64,000 bases of DNA, from positions 1,457,501 to 1,521,500 of the forward strand of contig JAHQRK010000013.1 of assembly GCA_019828595.1 (NCBI GenBank). The letters are read 5' to 3'. Shown piece after piece: positions 1-10,840 of this stretch. The position numbers and the translations under genes were made by a program. The notes under the pieces are model-generated. The model was not told the DNA's origin and did not search any database. It was given only the letters and a program-made list of their open reading frames with translations. This DNA is from Aphanomyces cochlioides (taxonomy: Eukaryota; Oomycota; Saprolegniomycetes; Saprolegniales; Verrucalvaceae). The first letter of the stretch is position 1, and every line of letters begins with the position of its first letter.

Positions 1-818
1 TGACACTGAGAGTTTTCAGTTCGATGGAGCCGGCAGGTCGATTGGCACTACTTCGCTTCGCTGGTTCTTCTTGCACAAACGGCCAGGTCCCGATCTTTCC
101 ATCCCACCATTGACCAGAGTCTTCAATATATCTTGGCCGCGCTACCGCACTCAAGAACATCACCTTTGTGATGAACCGTTTGCTCTTACACCTACGCTCT
201 GGCTCCCTTTCCCCCGGTACAAGATAGTAGGTTTTCGTCTCCCTTGTCAGGTAGAACCATTTTTCGTCTAAATGGACGTACTCATGCATATCGCGTAGCT
301 CGAAGTTGGATTTTACAAACCGCAAGGCAAACTGCATACGCATATACTTGTTTGCTTCTGTCAGGCTGGGCTTTATCGCGTTGGTGTGAGCTCTAAAGAT
401 TCCTTGCTTTAGATAGCGATGAAGTGAACCGCGGCTTATTCCTAACATAACTTGAGAGACTCAAATCAACCGATTTACCTGTCTTCTCCGCGATTAGCCT
501 TAGGTTTGTTCGCTCAGCAATAGGTACACGCAATATCTTTTCCTTAACCTGCTCAGCTGTGAAGGGTTTCTTACGTCCCACACGACCACGCTTCATGTTT
601 GACACTGACACTCTCATGTTGCCATCAGCAACGCCTTGCTGTTTTGCTCGAGCCAAAACTTTTCGAATTGTGCTTTGATGGCAGCCATATTTCGATGCCA
701 ATACCTGGCTAAATCCTTTTGGAAGCCTTGCCATGTAGCCATTTTTGCTTTCCAGAAGAACTTCCCTCAGGATTGCATCGCGCTCTTCATTCGTTAGGTC
801 TCGTCTTCCTGTTCCCAT
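1..818 (-). pseudogene. Mariner-like transposase, frameshifted and truncated by window edge
   Basis: The reading starts at the ATG at 818 with a helix-turn-helix DNA-binding region (motif CHQSTIRKVL) and runs to about 455, where the frame shifts by one base. In the second frame the catalytic domain continues with VHLDEKWFYL, which holds the first catalytic Asp, then ITKVMFLSAVARPRY and IGTWPF, and leaves the window before the second Asp. The same blocks occur in the transposases at 10972 and 36028 of this window. The frameshift makes this copy probably inactive unless it is a sequencing error. There is no sign of an intron at the break. Confidence 0.85.
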
Positions 819-1114
819 CGTCAATGGTGTCGATACATAGAAATGTTTGTCACTAAAGTGAAAGAGTGAATGTTTTATATTAAGTTTTGTATCAACTTTT
901 TGACTGGCCATTTCATCGGTGTTGATGAACGTTTTCCCGCTTTGCTCGCATCAATCAGAAGCTTTGGGCGCGCTTTGTTCGATTATCCAATCAGATCGTG
1001 GATTTACGAGCAAGGATGGGTGATTTTTTCGTTTGATGGTTTTGAAGAAATATTATAGTTTGTCATGTAAACCCTCCCGAAACTCGCTCCATTTTTGTGG
1101 GACGGAGGGAGTAG
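1..1114 (-). mobile_element. Mariner-like element, partial (cut by window start)
   Basis: Only one end of the element is in the window. Its terminus, read inward from 1114, is CTACTCCCTCCGTCCCACAA, followed outside by TA (1115-1116), the usual Tc1/mariner target duplication. The sequence inside encodes a transposase on the minus strand. The other end lies before base 1. The terminal sequence closely resembles the CTCCCTCCGT ends of plant mariner-like elements and Stowaway MITEs. Confidence 0.85.
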
Positions 1115-1116
1115 TA

Positions 1117-2158
1117 GTCTATTATGATCGCGCATATATTAATAATTAGACTTTAATCTTTCGATAAAATTCTCGGTATGAATTTGAAATTTAACTGCAA
1201 ATATTGAAATCTAGATTGCAAGAATATAAAAATCTCTTCAATGAATGTACATGATCAAGCAGTACCCCAAAGGAAGTGGCTGTAAGTGCTATTGGCATTG
1301 TTCCCCCGACGATAAACTTTCCCAGAGCGAGGATAACTTGTCTATGAGAAATTCTATCTAGCGCGGGGCGACTGGGATATATATCACTCCATGGAAAAAT
1401 AGAAAGCATGGATTTTATCGTGGATTTTCTTTGCTTAATAGTGCTTTGATGTTAAAACTTTTCGACAAATTCGACAAAAATTTCGTCATTAACTTTAACC
1501 AAAACGTCTAACCAACATGAATATTTAATGCGTCGTTTCGACTTCATCAATATTGACTGTGTGACCTCAAGTAACCGGATGAAATAGCACGATCGACCGA
1601 CAAGGTCCAAGTCATTGGTCGATCGTCTTGACGCACTTCCGATCTTGTGTGCTGTACAGTTGAGAATTCCAACTCTTGAGTCGGTCCGTCTGTTCTCCTC
1701 TCGTCTCCATCTTGAAGCTTGACGCGGTGAACTAATCTGCGCTTCGCCGTTGCCGCGCTTCGAACGCCCCCCGTGGTCGTTCCCCCTTGGACAGATACGC
1801 GCCTGGCTATTCGTGGACGACAGCACGGCTTGAGTGTCGTGGCTTTTCTAGAGAGAGCCAGGCTCATAACTGGTCAAGATACTAGTGTCGGATCGTACGA
1901 CGGGCTACACACTCCTTGTAGAGGAATATCGAGTGCGTCAAACAACCCCTTGGTGACTGAGAAAAGAATAAATGGCGCAGGGAGCAGCATAGGAGCGATG
2001 GATTGAGATGGGGAACCAGTTTGAAACGTGAAATGCAAGGCTGATCACGCAAGTAGCAGCTGTGATACCGAGGGGGAAAGCCAAATGTCAAGAATATAAA
2101 CGAGGTTTCGATTCACAAATAAGTTTTATAAAAAATTCTAAAGGCTATGCAAGTTGTA
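1117..2158. other. Intergenic, no gene recognised
   Basis: Several short overlapping open frames exist on both strands, but none shows a family motif, splice structure or signal peptide. I see no tRNA or repeat here. Confidence 0.5.
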
Positions 2159-2734
2159 CTATACTCCGTACTCGATTCGATCAGTTTCGAGTGCAAAGTC
2201 GACAGAGTCGATGCGAGGAGCGTCGTATTTCACACAGTTGTCGTGCCATTTATCTCCAAAGATCAGATCGTTTAAAATCGCCCAATCGAGCGCATCGTTG
2301 TCATGGAGCGTGGCGAGTTCATGCGGCTTGAGAGGCTCCACGCTGTTAATCGACACTTTTGGAACCTTTTCACCGTGGCGGGCGCAAAAAGCACCGATGC
2401 GGGCATGGTATGTGCATCCGTCAGCTTTGCAAAAGCGCCTGCCGCCGTGCCGGACGCATTTGCCACGCGCGTGGGGTTGTCACCCGTCGACGCCACACTT
2501 CTTCTTACGGTGGTCCTGCGCATGCTTGGAACAGTACGGGCCCAAGCGGCGATGTTGCTGACAGGTGTCGACGATACATCGCTGCTTGGCGCCATGGCGA
2601 ACACATCGGCCGCGTGCGTAGGCTTGGTTGAGGCAATCCTTTTCGATACATTTGGATCGATTGCGGTGGAATTGGCACTTGTTCGAGCCTGGTGCAGCCA
2701 TGCTCGTGCATTCATGAAAGAGGCATTGGATCAT
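2159..2734 (-). pseudogene. CCCH-finger ('WRKY19-like') protein, interrupted by an in-frame stop
   Basis: Read from the ATG at 2734, the frame encodes five units of the pattern C-x4-C-x9/10-C-x2-H, the same architecture as the genes at 7822 and 13812. The fourth unit stops at TGA (2480-2482), exactly where the second Cys of the finger should be; the same frame then continues through the fifth finger to 2159. Against the 7822 gene, two codons after that Cys are missing, so a single 6-base deletion can explain both the loss and the stop. The C-terminus keeps the family motif DALDWAILNDL. The function of these oomycete fingers is unknown; DNA or protein binding is inferred. It is probably a pseudogene, or a truncated protein if translated. 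Confidence 0.8.
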
Positions 2735-3277
2735 CTTTTGCGATGGAAATTGAAAACTGAGACGTCAACTACCAAGACATGACGGCTCCCACTCTCATCC
2801 GAAAGGGATAGATAACTTTTCACGTCGCCTGTAAAGCGTCAAAATAACTCTTAACAGGATAAGAGTTATCCTAAAAGTCATGACAACACAGTAAATGCAT
2901 GAACGACAGATTTCAAAGGCATACATCATCGTAAAGATGGCATTCTATTCATAGAAATGCTGCATTTTGAAGCCTTTTAACTCAAGTTTGCCGTTTATAG
3001 CTTGTGTCAACTTGAAAACTAATGAAAGTTATGCTCAGCTTACTAAGTACTCAAGTTGGATGACGCGCATACAACTCATGCGCACGAACGAGCACAACCA
3101 ATCTAGAAGGTTGAGGTTGAACCAGAGCAACCAAACATGAATTACACACGGCTGAAATGTCCACACCTTGTCCACACCTTACGTGACAGCGCCAACGAGC
3201 CCTGCTTTCCACGAGCACCGCCACCATTACACCGCGGGCTGGAATACACTACGTATTGAGCGACCAGCACAGTTTGG
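2735..3277. other. Intergenic, nothing recognised
   Basis: This AT-rich spacer lies between the finger pseudogene and the 3287 element. The short open frames have no recognisable content. Confidence 0.5.
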
Positions 3278-4442
3278 ATCCAATTGCAGGCCTCCTAAAA
3301 TTCGCGATTTCCTGAAAATTGAATGTCAAATCGCGAAACAGAAAATAACGAAATCGCGAATTTAAGCTGGGTTGAAAATGCCACTTTGTGGTGCCCCCCA
3401 CCTATGGCATGTTGTACAACACGATTTTGAGTTTTTGCTCAACAAGGTAATGCTGTTAGTACAACACGTTGTGCATCAGGAACATTACAGTATTATGTAA
3501 GGTGTATGGAGCTCTGATGCACAAGCGTCAGTCAAAGCTATGGTAAGATGAAACAATGGTTCTCTTAATTGGCAAAAGATACATTTAAGGAGAAAAGGCA
3601 TTCAAAATCAATTCAGCAAATCGACGAAGTTAGCAATATAAAAAGTTGTTCTCTTAATAATCAAGAAGGCTTTGAATATTTATAACAAGCTGTTCTGTTA
3701 ATAGATGGCTTTGAATATTCATTACATGCTTTATAACAAACTTTTCTTGATTTATAACAAAACGTTATACAATTTTAGTACAACAGACCCGTTGTGCTAC
3801 AACGATTGCACAACGTTTTGCACAACGAACCAGATTGTACAACGTGCCTTACCCCCGCCACTTGTAGGCATGCTTTCAATTCTATGGTGCGCCCTGCGTC
3901 ATTTGCAGTTGTAATTTTCGTCCGAGCTCATTAAATGTTAACTGGATTTGAATTGATTCTATTCTGAGCTAAAGTGATCATCCAGTTCACTGGTTTCAGG
4001 AATTCATTAGCCTGACGTCGAGTTCAGACAGCTTGCAAGGATGACCGTCAAGTTCCAGAAGAAACAAGACTTGCAGTACGCTCTGCAAATTGATGAGCGC
4101 GATGACAAGGGAAATGTGACCTCCGTTGTTTGCAAACTGTGTAAGTACTTCGGTCGTGAACAAGACGGATCTGACAAGCGCAAACGGTCGCGCACAGAAC
4201 ATGCGAAGACGTTCTCGGATTTTTCAATCCTAAAATGGAAAAACGACGAGTTCCGTTCTTCGATACTCGATTTGTCGCTTGAAGGCATATTCCAGGCGAA
4301 GCAATTAGATTCACTGATGAACGCTTAGTGCTAACGTGCTTGTTATAGCGTTATCGCAAATCTAATAGTCATGACATCGCGAATTTAGACTATTTTCTTT
4401 GAATTCGCGATTTCGCAAACTTTAGGAGGCCTGATCCAATTG
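3278..4442. mobile_element. Non-autonomous DNA transposon with 9-bp target site duplication
   Basis: The direct repeat ATCCAATTG flanks the element at 3278-3286 and 4434-4442. The element itself (3287-4433) starts CAGGCCTCCTAAA and ends with its inverse TTTAGGAGGCCTG. Beyond this, both ends carry several scattered copies of TCGCGAATTT/AAATCGCGA as subterminal repeats. A 9-bp duplication fits a MULE; hAT elements make 8 bp. It carries one short zinc-finger-like frame (4041-4328). A further imperfect inverted repeat (about 3378-3868, ends containing GTTGTACAA) suggests a smaller element nested inside. Confidence 0.85.
4041..4328 (+). pseudogene. Transposon-derived zinc-finger fragment (BED-like)
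   Basis: This 95-residue frame starts at an ATG and contains VVCKLCKYFGRE, a CxxC half-finger followed by a basic stretch. It resembles the N-terminal zinc-finger region of repeated transposon-encoded proteins common in oomycetes. No His/Cys pair completes the finger before the frame ends, so I take it as a remnant. It lies wholly inside the element at 3287-4433. The family call is from memory of similar proteins and is weak. Confidence 0.5.
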
Positions 4443-7400
4443 GCTCACGAGCCTGCTGCTGGATCGAATGGACTTGTTTTCTACCGATGACAAGTTCGAG
4501 TGTCGTCTGGACGCTGTGGAAAGCCCACAGCGCATCGACCAGAAGGTATAAAAAACATACGCAGGATGGTAATCTCGTCAAGGCAACGATTCGAAGACAG
4601 GGAAGCAAGAGCCAACTCCAGGCGATTTGAGCAATTCCATTGTGCATCGATGGGCCTGTCTTGGTGAAATCAACCAAAGCGACACAGGTTGGATCACGTC
4701 GTGTGGTCGTGCTACGTCTATATTCAAGTGGATTGTTTCATTGCTCTTAAGGAAGACGGTTGGAGATTAGAAGCGTATAACGTCAGTAAATCGAGTAAGA
4801 GTGACGTGAGCGACATCAACGGTAACATAATTTACAAACTGGCGATTGCCCCGCCACTGACTCTCCTCGCGACAAATACTGCAGCATCGATTCCAACCGT
4901 TTTTATTCCTCCATCATGTTTGCGTCACGCTGTGCACATTGTCATCGTCGATTGTGCAAGTTTACGTGTAAGGCGACAAGGTTTGGGTGCGCTGGTGCAG
5001 GATGGAAATAGGTGAACCAGCTTTATCTATTTTTAATTTATCCAACGTAGAGTTGAAAATTGCTATGAAAAATTGATAAGACTAGAGGAAATGGCCTAAG
5101 GCGTGCCCCTTGATAATTCTCCGGGGGCTTCTCAAAAGCCGATAAATTGAAATACATAAATCAGCGACGTACCTACAACTCCACGTCGTTGTTAAAAGTT
5201 CTTGGAAGGGATACCTATACGTTTCCTTGCTGGGTTGGCCGGAAGATGGGGACAAGCAAGACGGACCTCGGACGAATTTACGTAACTCGACCAATGGATT
5301 TCAAAGCGAGACGTCCGCATGCTTTTCGTGGTGGAACCTGCTGTACGACTCACTGGCGCGTCATGACAGGTCGCATGTGCTATAATATTTCGTTACCATG
5401 TTAAAACTCTCATGGCATGTTACTGCTTGAAAACTCAAGAATTAGTACCGACGTACAGACGAAAGTCATACAAGAAACGCCACGAAAGATTGGCAAACTA
5501 AAGTCGAGTTTACCCCTATTCAACTAAAGTCTCACAGTAGAAATCAATGTCCTGGTTATCTTCCGACTTTTTTAACGAGCGCAGGCAACTGATCGGCTGA
5601 AACCTTTTTCCGTCTCATCCTCTTCCACGTTCCAATTGTTTCATCTTATGAAATAGGACGATTATGGGTCATTCACAAGAAAATGTCGGATAAAATATGA
5701 CGAAATATCGGATCGTCGGAAAAATAGTCGACCCTTTTCCGATAATATTTTGTGATGGGTATACAAATCTCAAGTCATAGAGATATTACACATGAAATTG
5801 TCGGAAAGATAATCGGTGCTATTTGATTGGTAGTTAATATAAATTCTACAGGCAGTCGTTGCCATCAAAAAGGGATTTCATGCTCCGCAATTTCAAGGTG
5901 AAAATTACAAGCCCCATGCAGCTATTACGATGACTCTAAACGTCTCGTAGTTGATTGTTATCAACATGAATATTGATCTAATTTAAATGAATTGAAATAA
6001 GCTTTCAAGTGCCGGTACTTGTGTAGGTTGAATTGCTGTCCAAATATCTTCGGAACTATTGAATCACAAATAAACGAGTGGGGTTTATCTGAATACATTG
6101 TATGTCGGATTGACATGCATTAGTACCTCTACATGTCTTTAAAATGTTCGTTATCCTCTCAGACAAGGAGTCATTTTACCATTTTAGAATCTCAACCTTG
6201 TTGATCAAACTGCATTACGTTTACAGACAAACTCAATTACTTTAGCTTGCAACTGAATAATAATATTTTATCTTTTATCGATCGCAACATCTCAAAGCTC
6301 CCATTTGCGCTAGAATTGTAGGACAACATGCTATTCAACACATACACTTAAAGTCTCTCTCTAATTCAATATCGCTTCAATTTACTACTCTGACGGGATG
6401 TAAAACACGTCAAAATACTCAATATTTGAAAATAGTGGCTGTGATGCATGTCGCTGCCTGATATTTGGCTCACATGAACTCCATGAATAACTTAAACCTC
6501 AGAAATGTCCAAGGCGATCATGACATTCAAAATTCTTTATAATATTAACCAATCACATCACCAACGTATCAATTCCGAAACCTCGTCCGACAAATTCCCA
6601 GTACAATACATATTATTGTGTTTATCCTGTTATCCCCTCACTAACATCCAACAACATTGCGCAAACTTCAAAGGTCTGCTTCCCAGATCTTTGTATGCTG
6701 ATGGTTAATTGACTGCAAATATAACTCGAACCCACAAAGTCTGATGTTGATTTCCCTTTGGGCGCAATTTTGCATCCTTCGCTTGATACAGAGTGAACAC
6801 TCCGTGCTGGCACTAAGTTTATCGGTGCAATAAACCCTTGTGACTTAAGGTCTCCAATGTATGCAGATGAGCCCATCCGTCAAGTTAATTTTATCTATTT
6901 ATAGATTGTCCCACACATTTTCAATACATTTTCCAAGTATAGTTCTATTTTTAGCTAAAGGTCGCAGTCTAATTTGAAACGAGACATGGGATTTACAGTA
7001 ACGCAACGAGTGTAACTTATGCAAGAACGCGAGGAGAATGTTCAGCGAATCTGTGTGGAGGTCTGCATCTGTGTGTTTAGCATGGCAAATGACTCGTCTC
7101 GGATCACATTGTCACGGACGACTTTCGCTCCATTCGACAGAATGATAGAAGCACTTGCGCTAGAATTGATCGCTAGCTCTATGTTGACGAGATTAGTTGC
7201 CTATTCGATATAGCTTGCGTGTCTGCCTCGCATTTTATTCGCTCTGGTTTCTCTGTGCACATGCATGCAAGAGTGTCGACCCAACTCAATGAGACTGTAC
7301 AATTGCACACACTTTTGATTTGCCGTGTCTTTTTGATGACACATGACTGCGAGATCAAGCCAGCGTGAGTACGTAATCACGCTTGGCCGATTTTATTGGT

Positions 7401-7821
7401 CGCACCGCCGCACGAAAACATTAAGTCCAAACGCAACGATTGTGTCACGATGTCAATGTATGCGTTGTCTTTCCAGTGCTTGGAGGCGTTTAGCTTGAAA
7501 GCTGCTTGGCATGGCAGCAAACGACCACTGGACGCGAGCTATTCGGAGGTTTTGCATCCAGTCAAGGGATAAATTCACCGCCAAGGGTCGACTTAACCGG
7601 TGATTTTGTCTCTGAGTGGAAACCCAAGATGTCACATGTGTCAAGTCGAATCAGGCTCGCGACTGTTCCTCGCAAAAGCGACGAGCTGGACATTTGAAAA
7701 TGTGAGATTTTTAACCAATGGCCTTTAATCCTTAGTTGACGATGCAGTGGATATTATGGCGTGTATATTGTTCTATTAATAGTACACGTTCACGAGGGCC
7801 ACTGTGGTCTATTCGAGCCAG
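4443..7821. other. Long intergenic stretch, no gene recognised
   Basis: This 3.4-kb AT-rich region has only short, unsupported open frames. Around 5680-5760 there is a loose inverted arrangement of TCGGATAAAATAT/TTTTCCGATAATATT that could be a decayed MITE. A single copy of a motif related to TCACA-n-CAAATGTC occurs at 7689-7706 (see the cluster at 51.7 kb). Confidence 0.45.
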
Positions 7822-8445
7822 ATGTCGGAGCTCCCGAGACAGCGTTGCTCTTATTTTGAAATTGGCAGCGACATGACCAAGTGTCTTTTCAACGAATGCT
7901 CCAATACAGCCGAGCCGCACTCGGTCAAGTGTAAATTCCACCGCAATCGCTCCAAGTGCGTCGAATTAAACTGCCTCAATCAAGCATATGCGCGCGGTCG
8001 ATGTGTTCGCCACGGCGCCAAGAAACGATGTATCGTCGAAGCGTGTGCCCAGAATCGCCGCTTTGGAGGTTTTTGCTCCAAACATGCACAAAACCACCGC
8101 AAGAAGAAGTGTGGCGTCGATGGATGCGAGCGCCAGCCCCACGCAAAAGGCAAATGCGTTCGCCATGGCGGTGGCCGCTTTTGCAAAACCGAAGGCTGCA
8201 CCGCGCACGCTCGCATCGGAGCGTTCTGCGCACGCCATGCTGACAAAGACAGCCAGCGCAAGAAGGCCAACCTCGAGCCCATTACGGCACAAAAACTTGA
8301 GGCCCCCGACGAGCTCGATTTGGCTATTTTGAATGACTTAACAAGGGACATTGACTACATGACGCCGCCATTCAACTACATCTCAACATCGTCACCCATT
8401 TCTGAAATCTGTGGCGGATTCAAGCTCGACTTGACCATGCAATAG
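7822..8445 (+). CDS. CCCH-finger ('WRKY19-like') protein
   Basis: The protein has about 207 residues from the ATG at 7822, or 190 from the ATG at 7873, which aligns with the start of the 2734 paralogue. It has five consecutive fingers of the form C-x4-C-x9-C-x2-H, for example CVELNC...CVRH and CGVDGC...CVRH, separated by short basic linkers such as HGAKKR and HGGGRF. This is the repeat found in plant WRKY19 and in large oomycete families annotated 'WRKY19-like', although no WRKYGQK domain is present. After the fingers comes an acidic tail with ELDLAILNDL, conserved in the paralogues. There are no membrane segments or introns. The likely role is nucleic-acid or protein binding in the nucleus, which is inference. 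The start codon is uncertain. Confidence 0.8.
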   Translation: MSELPRQRCSYFEIGSDMTKCLFNECSNTAEPHSVKCKFHRNRSKCVELNCLNQAYARGRCVRHGAKKRCIVEACAQNRRFGGFCSKHAQNHRKKKCGVDGCERQPHAKGKCVRHGGGRFCKTEGCTAHARIGAFCARHADKDSQRKKANLEPITAQKLEAPDELDLAILNDLTRDIDYMTPPFNYISTSSPISEICGGFKLDLTMQ

Positions 8446-9224
8446 ACAGTTTAACTAGGTAACTTTAGTAGTAGCTCAATGGAGACAAATTCGGATTCCG
8501 CAATCTTTCCCCTGCGCCGCTGGCCTCCACTCGTAGTTGCAGTTTCGACGAGCTCCGCGTAGCACAATCGCAATCGTCCAACGAATGTCGACGAGCGTTG
8601 CAAATTGATGTCTTATTTTGACCAGGGTGTCCAGTGACTCCAGCCAGAATAACAATATTATGTTTAAAAGGAAATATATTATTATATACAGGTTATAATG
8701 TTTGAAATCGTCCTTATGGTTGTGATTGCGCCGACAGGGAAGTCAACCGCGCAGACTTGATTAGTAGGCATGGACGCATAGGATTCAATCGAAGATAGCT
8801 CGAGCTTTCTACATAGCTAACTTTGAGGAAAGAGTTCCTTAAAAATGTCTGGAGGGGAGTCATAAGTTTATGGCCTTGAGAATGCAACCATTGTATTTAT
8901 TGCTATTGAAGGTTTCAGTACTAGCGCAGCTTTTTGCTCAAAAGACTCGACAATTGTGTTTGTTTACTCTATAGCTTGAATGGTCACCTTGTAACGCAGG
9001 ACGCAAACCTAAAGTACCGTTGAGGTTTGATTTTGGCATCATTGGCGGATTTCATACAATCCTATCGAGCTCGAGGGGGGCTCCAACTATGAAATCAATT
9101 GCAACAAACCTTCGTAAATAGCATGGAGACTTGACTGGTTAGTAAATCCAAGCAGAAGCATCAGCCTTTGAAAGAGATCAATGCCAACACATTAATATGC
9201 AAACTTTTATATTGTGTCTAGAAA
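8446..9224. other. Intergenic, nothing recognised
   Basis: AT-rich spacer with no coding frame of note and no repeat that I could match elsewhere in the window. Confidence 0.5.
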
Positions 9225-9447
9225 AAAACTGGACAAAATATCGACGCAGCCATTTTGACGCAAAAATGACGCAATACAAACTTCAAATGAAATGAAATTG
9301 AATGCTTCGAACATGTTTTCAAACATTTAAAACGTTTGAAATTACACTATTTAACGTTCATGATCGAGAAAATGCTTGCGTAAACATTAAATAGTGTATG
9401 CGTCAATTAATTGAAACATTTTCGAAACATCTCAAAACTCCAGTTTT
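9225..9447. mobile_element. MITE, copy 1 (inverted relative to the copy at 41825)
   Basis: Ends are AAAACTGGA and TCCAGTTTT. The interior holds the blocks AACATGTTTTCAAACATTTA, AAATTACACTATTTAA and TAAATAGTGTATGCGTCAAT, and the same blocks occur in reverse complement at 41825-42070. It has no coding capacity. Target duplications are not obvious. Confidence 0.75.
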
Positions 9448-10840
9448 GCACCCAAACGACAATAATATATTATTCATTCGATTCCAAATTGGACTGAGCT
9501 GTCGACTTGCCAGAATCGACTAACAATCGACTAGCCAATCATTTATCAGTATTTTCCATATTTTGACCAATCAAATCACCTTAATTTTGTGACTTGGGGA
9601 CAGGCCATGGGGAAAGGCCATGATGGACGCCGACTCGCGGAAGGTACGCGCGGCACCTTAACGCTTCATAGCGAGGTAGTAGTTGGCGTAGAAATCATGT
9701 GTGGTGGTATTCTGGGATGCAGGTACCATTGCTAGGAAGAAATTGTACTTAACTTCGTATACTATACAATATTTCATATTAATTCAGCATAGTCGATTGC
9801 CATGCGATTTGGCCAATGACCTGCCAAGTCCACATTTCACTGAAAAGGACATTCATCAACTTTTACAGTGCTCGACATATTGAAATTAAGGGGGTTACAG
9901 TGCAAAGATCACTGTTTTTTCCAATAAAATGATATTTTTTCTCTGTATTTATACTTGCAATTTGTATGGAGCGTTTTGAATATACCTCTCAATGGAAATC
10001 ACAGAGCAGTTTGCACTGTGGATTCATTGACCAATCAAATGCTAATAAAATACAGAAACCCGCCCAATGATTTATCCCAGCGCAACACAAAGGAACACGT
10101 ACTTGAAAGCTAATCTAAACTCCCTTACCAGGCACTCATAACTAAGAAACAGTGTTCAGTGTGACAGAGGAAGGCTAGAATCGCAGTAAACTTAAATTAG
10201 TTCTCACATCATTCGAAAGTCACATTCAACTGCTTTACAGGTCACACATGTACACTCGTTGCATGTCGAGGGACGATATGTAGTCTACAACTGAACACGT
10301 TGGTTGCTAGCCATATAGAAAGATGTCTACAATATCTTTGAGCATTTTAATTGACACAATACATGTAGAAGAGTTGGTGCTGGTCATGTAACTTGTTTTA
10401 GTTTAGCAACGCAATCTCGAATAAAGGACCGATACAAAGGAATCAACAATCAACTTGTCTCCTTAAATGTGTGATTTATGTTCTCTACGGGGTTTTAAAC
10501 ACTTCGGAGTATCACGAGGCCGTATGTGACGGCATAGCTTTTGCGCCCTTCGTCCATCCCCTCAGAAATGCTGTAATCGCTCCGTTGTTGGTTAACATAA
10601 ACTCAGAGAAATAGGAGTAAATTCATCGTAATTTATTTGGTCAGTTGTCATCATTATTGCTAGCACAGGCGTGCAAGAATTCGTTGTAGCTCGACAAGTA
10701 TGAGCCTCGCACAACATTGATGTACGCCTCCATATATATAGCCAATTGAAACTACTATAAATTTGGATTGGACAAAATAGAAATGCCAGTGCAATCCACA
10801 CTGTAAATTCTGAAGACAATACTTGTTTGCAAAATTACTC
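9448..10840. other. Intergenic, no gene recognised
   Basis: AT-rich, with several CCAATCA/TGATTGG motifs (for example about 9565 and 10031). Short frames have no recognisable content. Confidence 0.45.

Noticed and set aside
2480..2482. TGA at a cysteine position of the finger gene as a possible selenocysteine codon
   Set aside because: The two following codons are also missing and a single 6-base deletion creates the TGA, so pseudogene formation is simpler. I saw no SECIS-like hairpin, although I could not fold the RNA.
2272..2782. Long open frames on the strand opposite the finger genes (also at 7966-8351, 13860-14243 and 23321-23779)
   Set aside because: They arise from the codon composition of the Cys/His/Arg repeats on the other strand and have no family motifs of their own.
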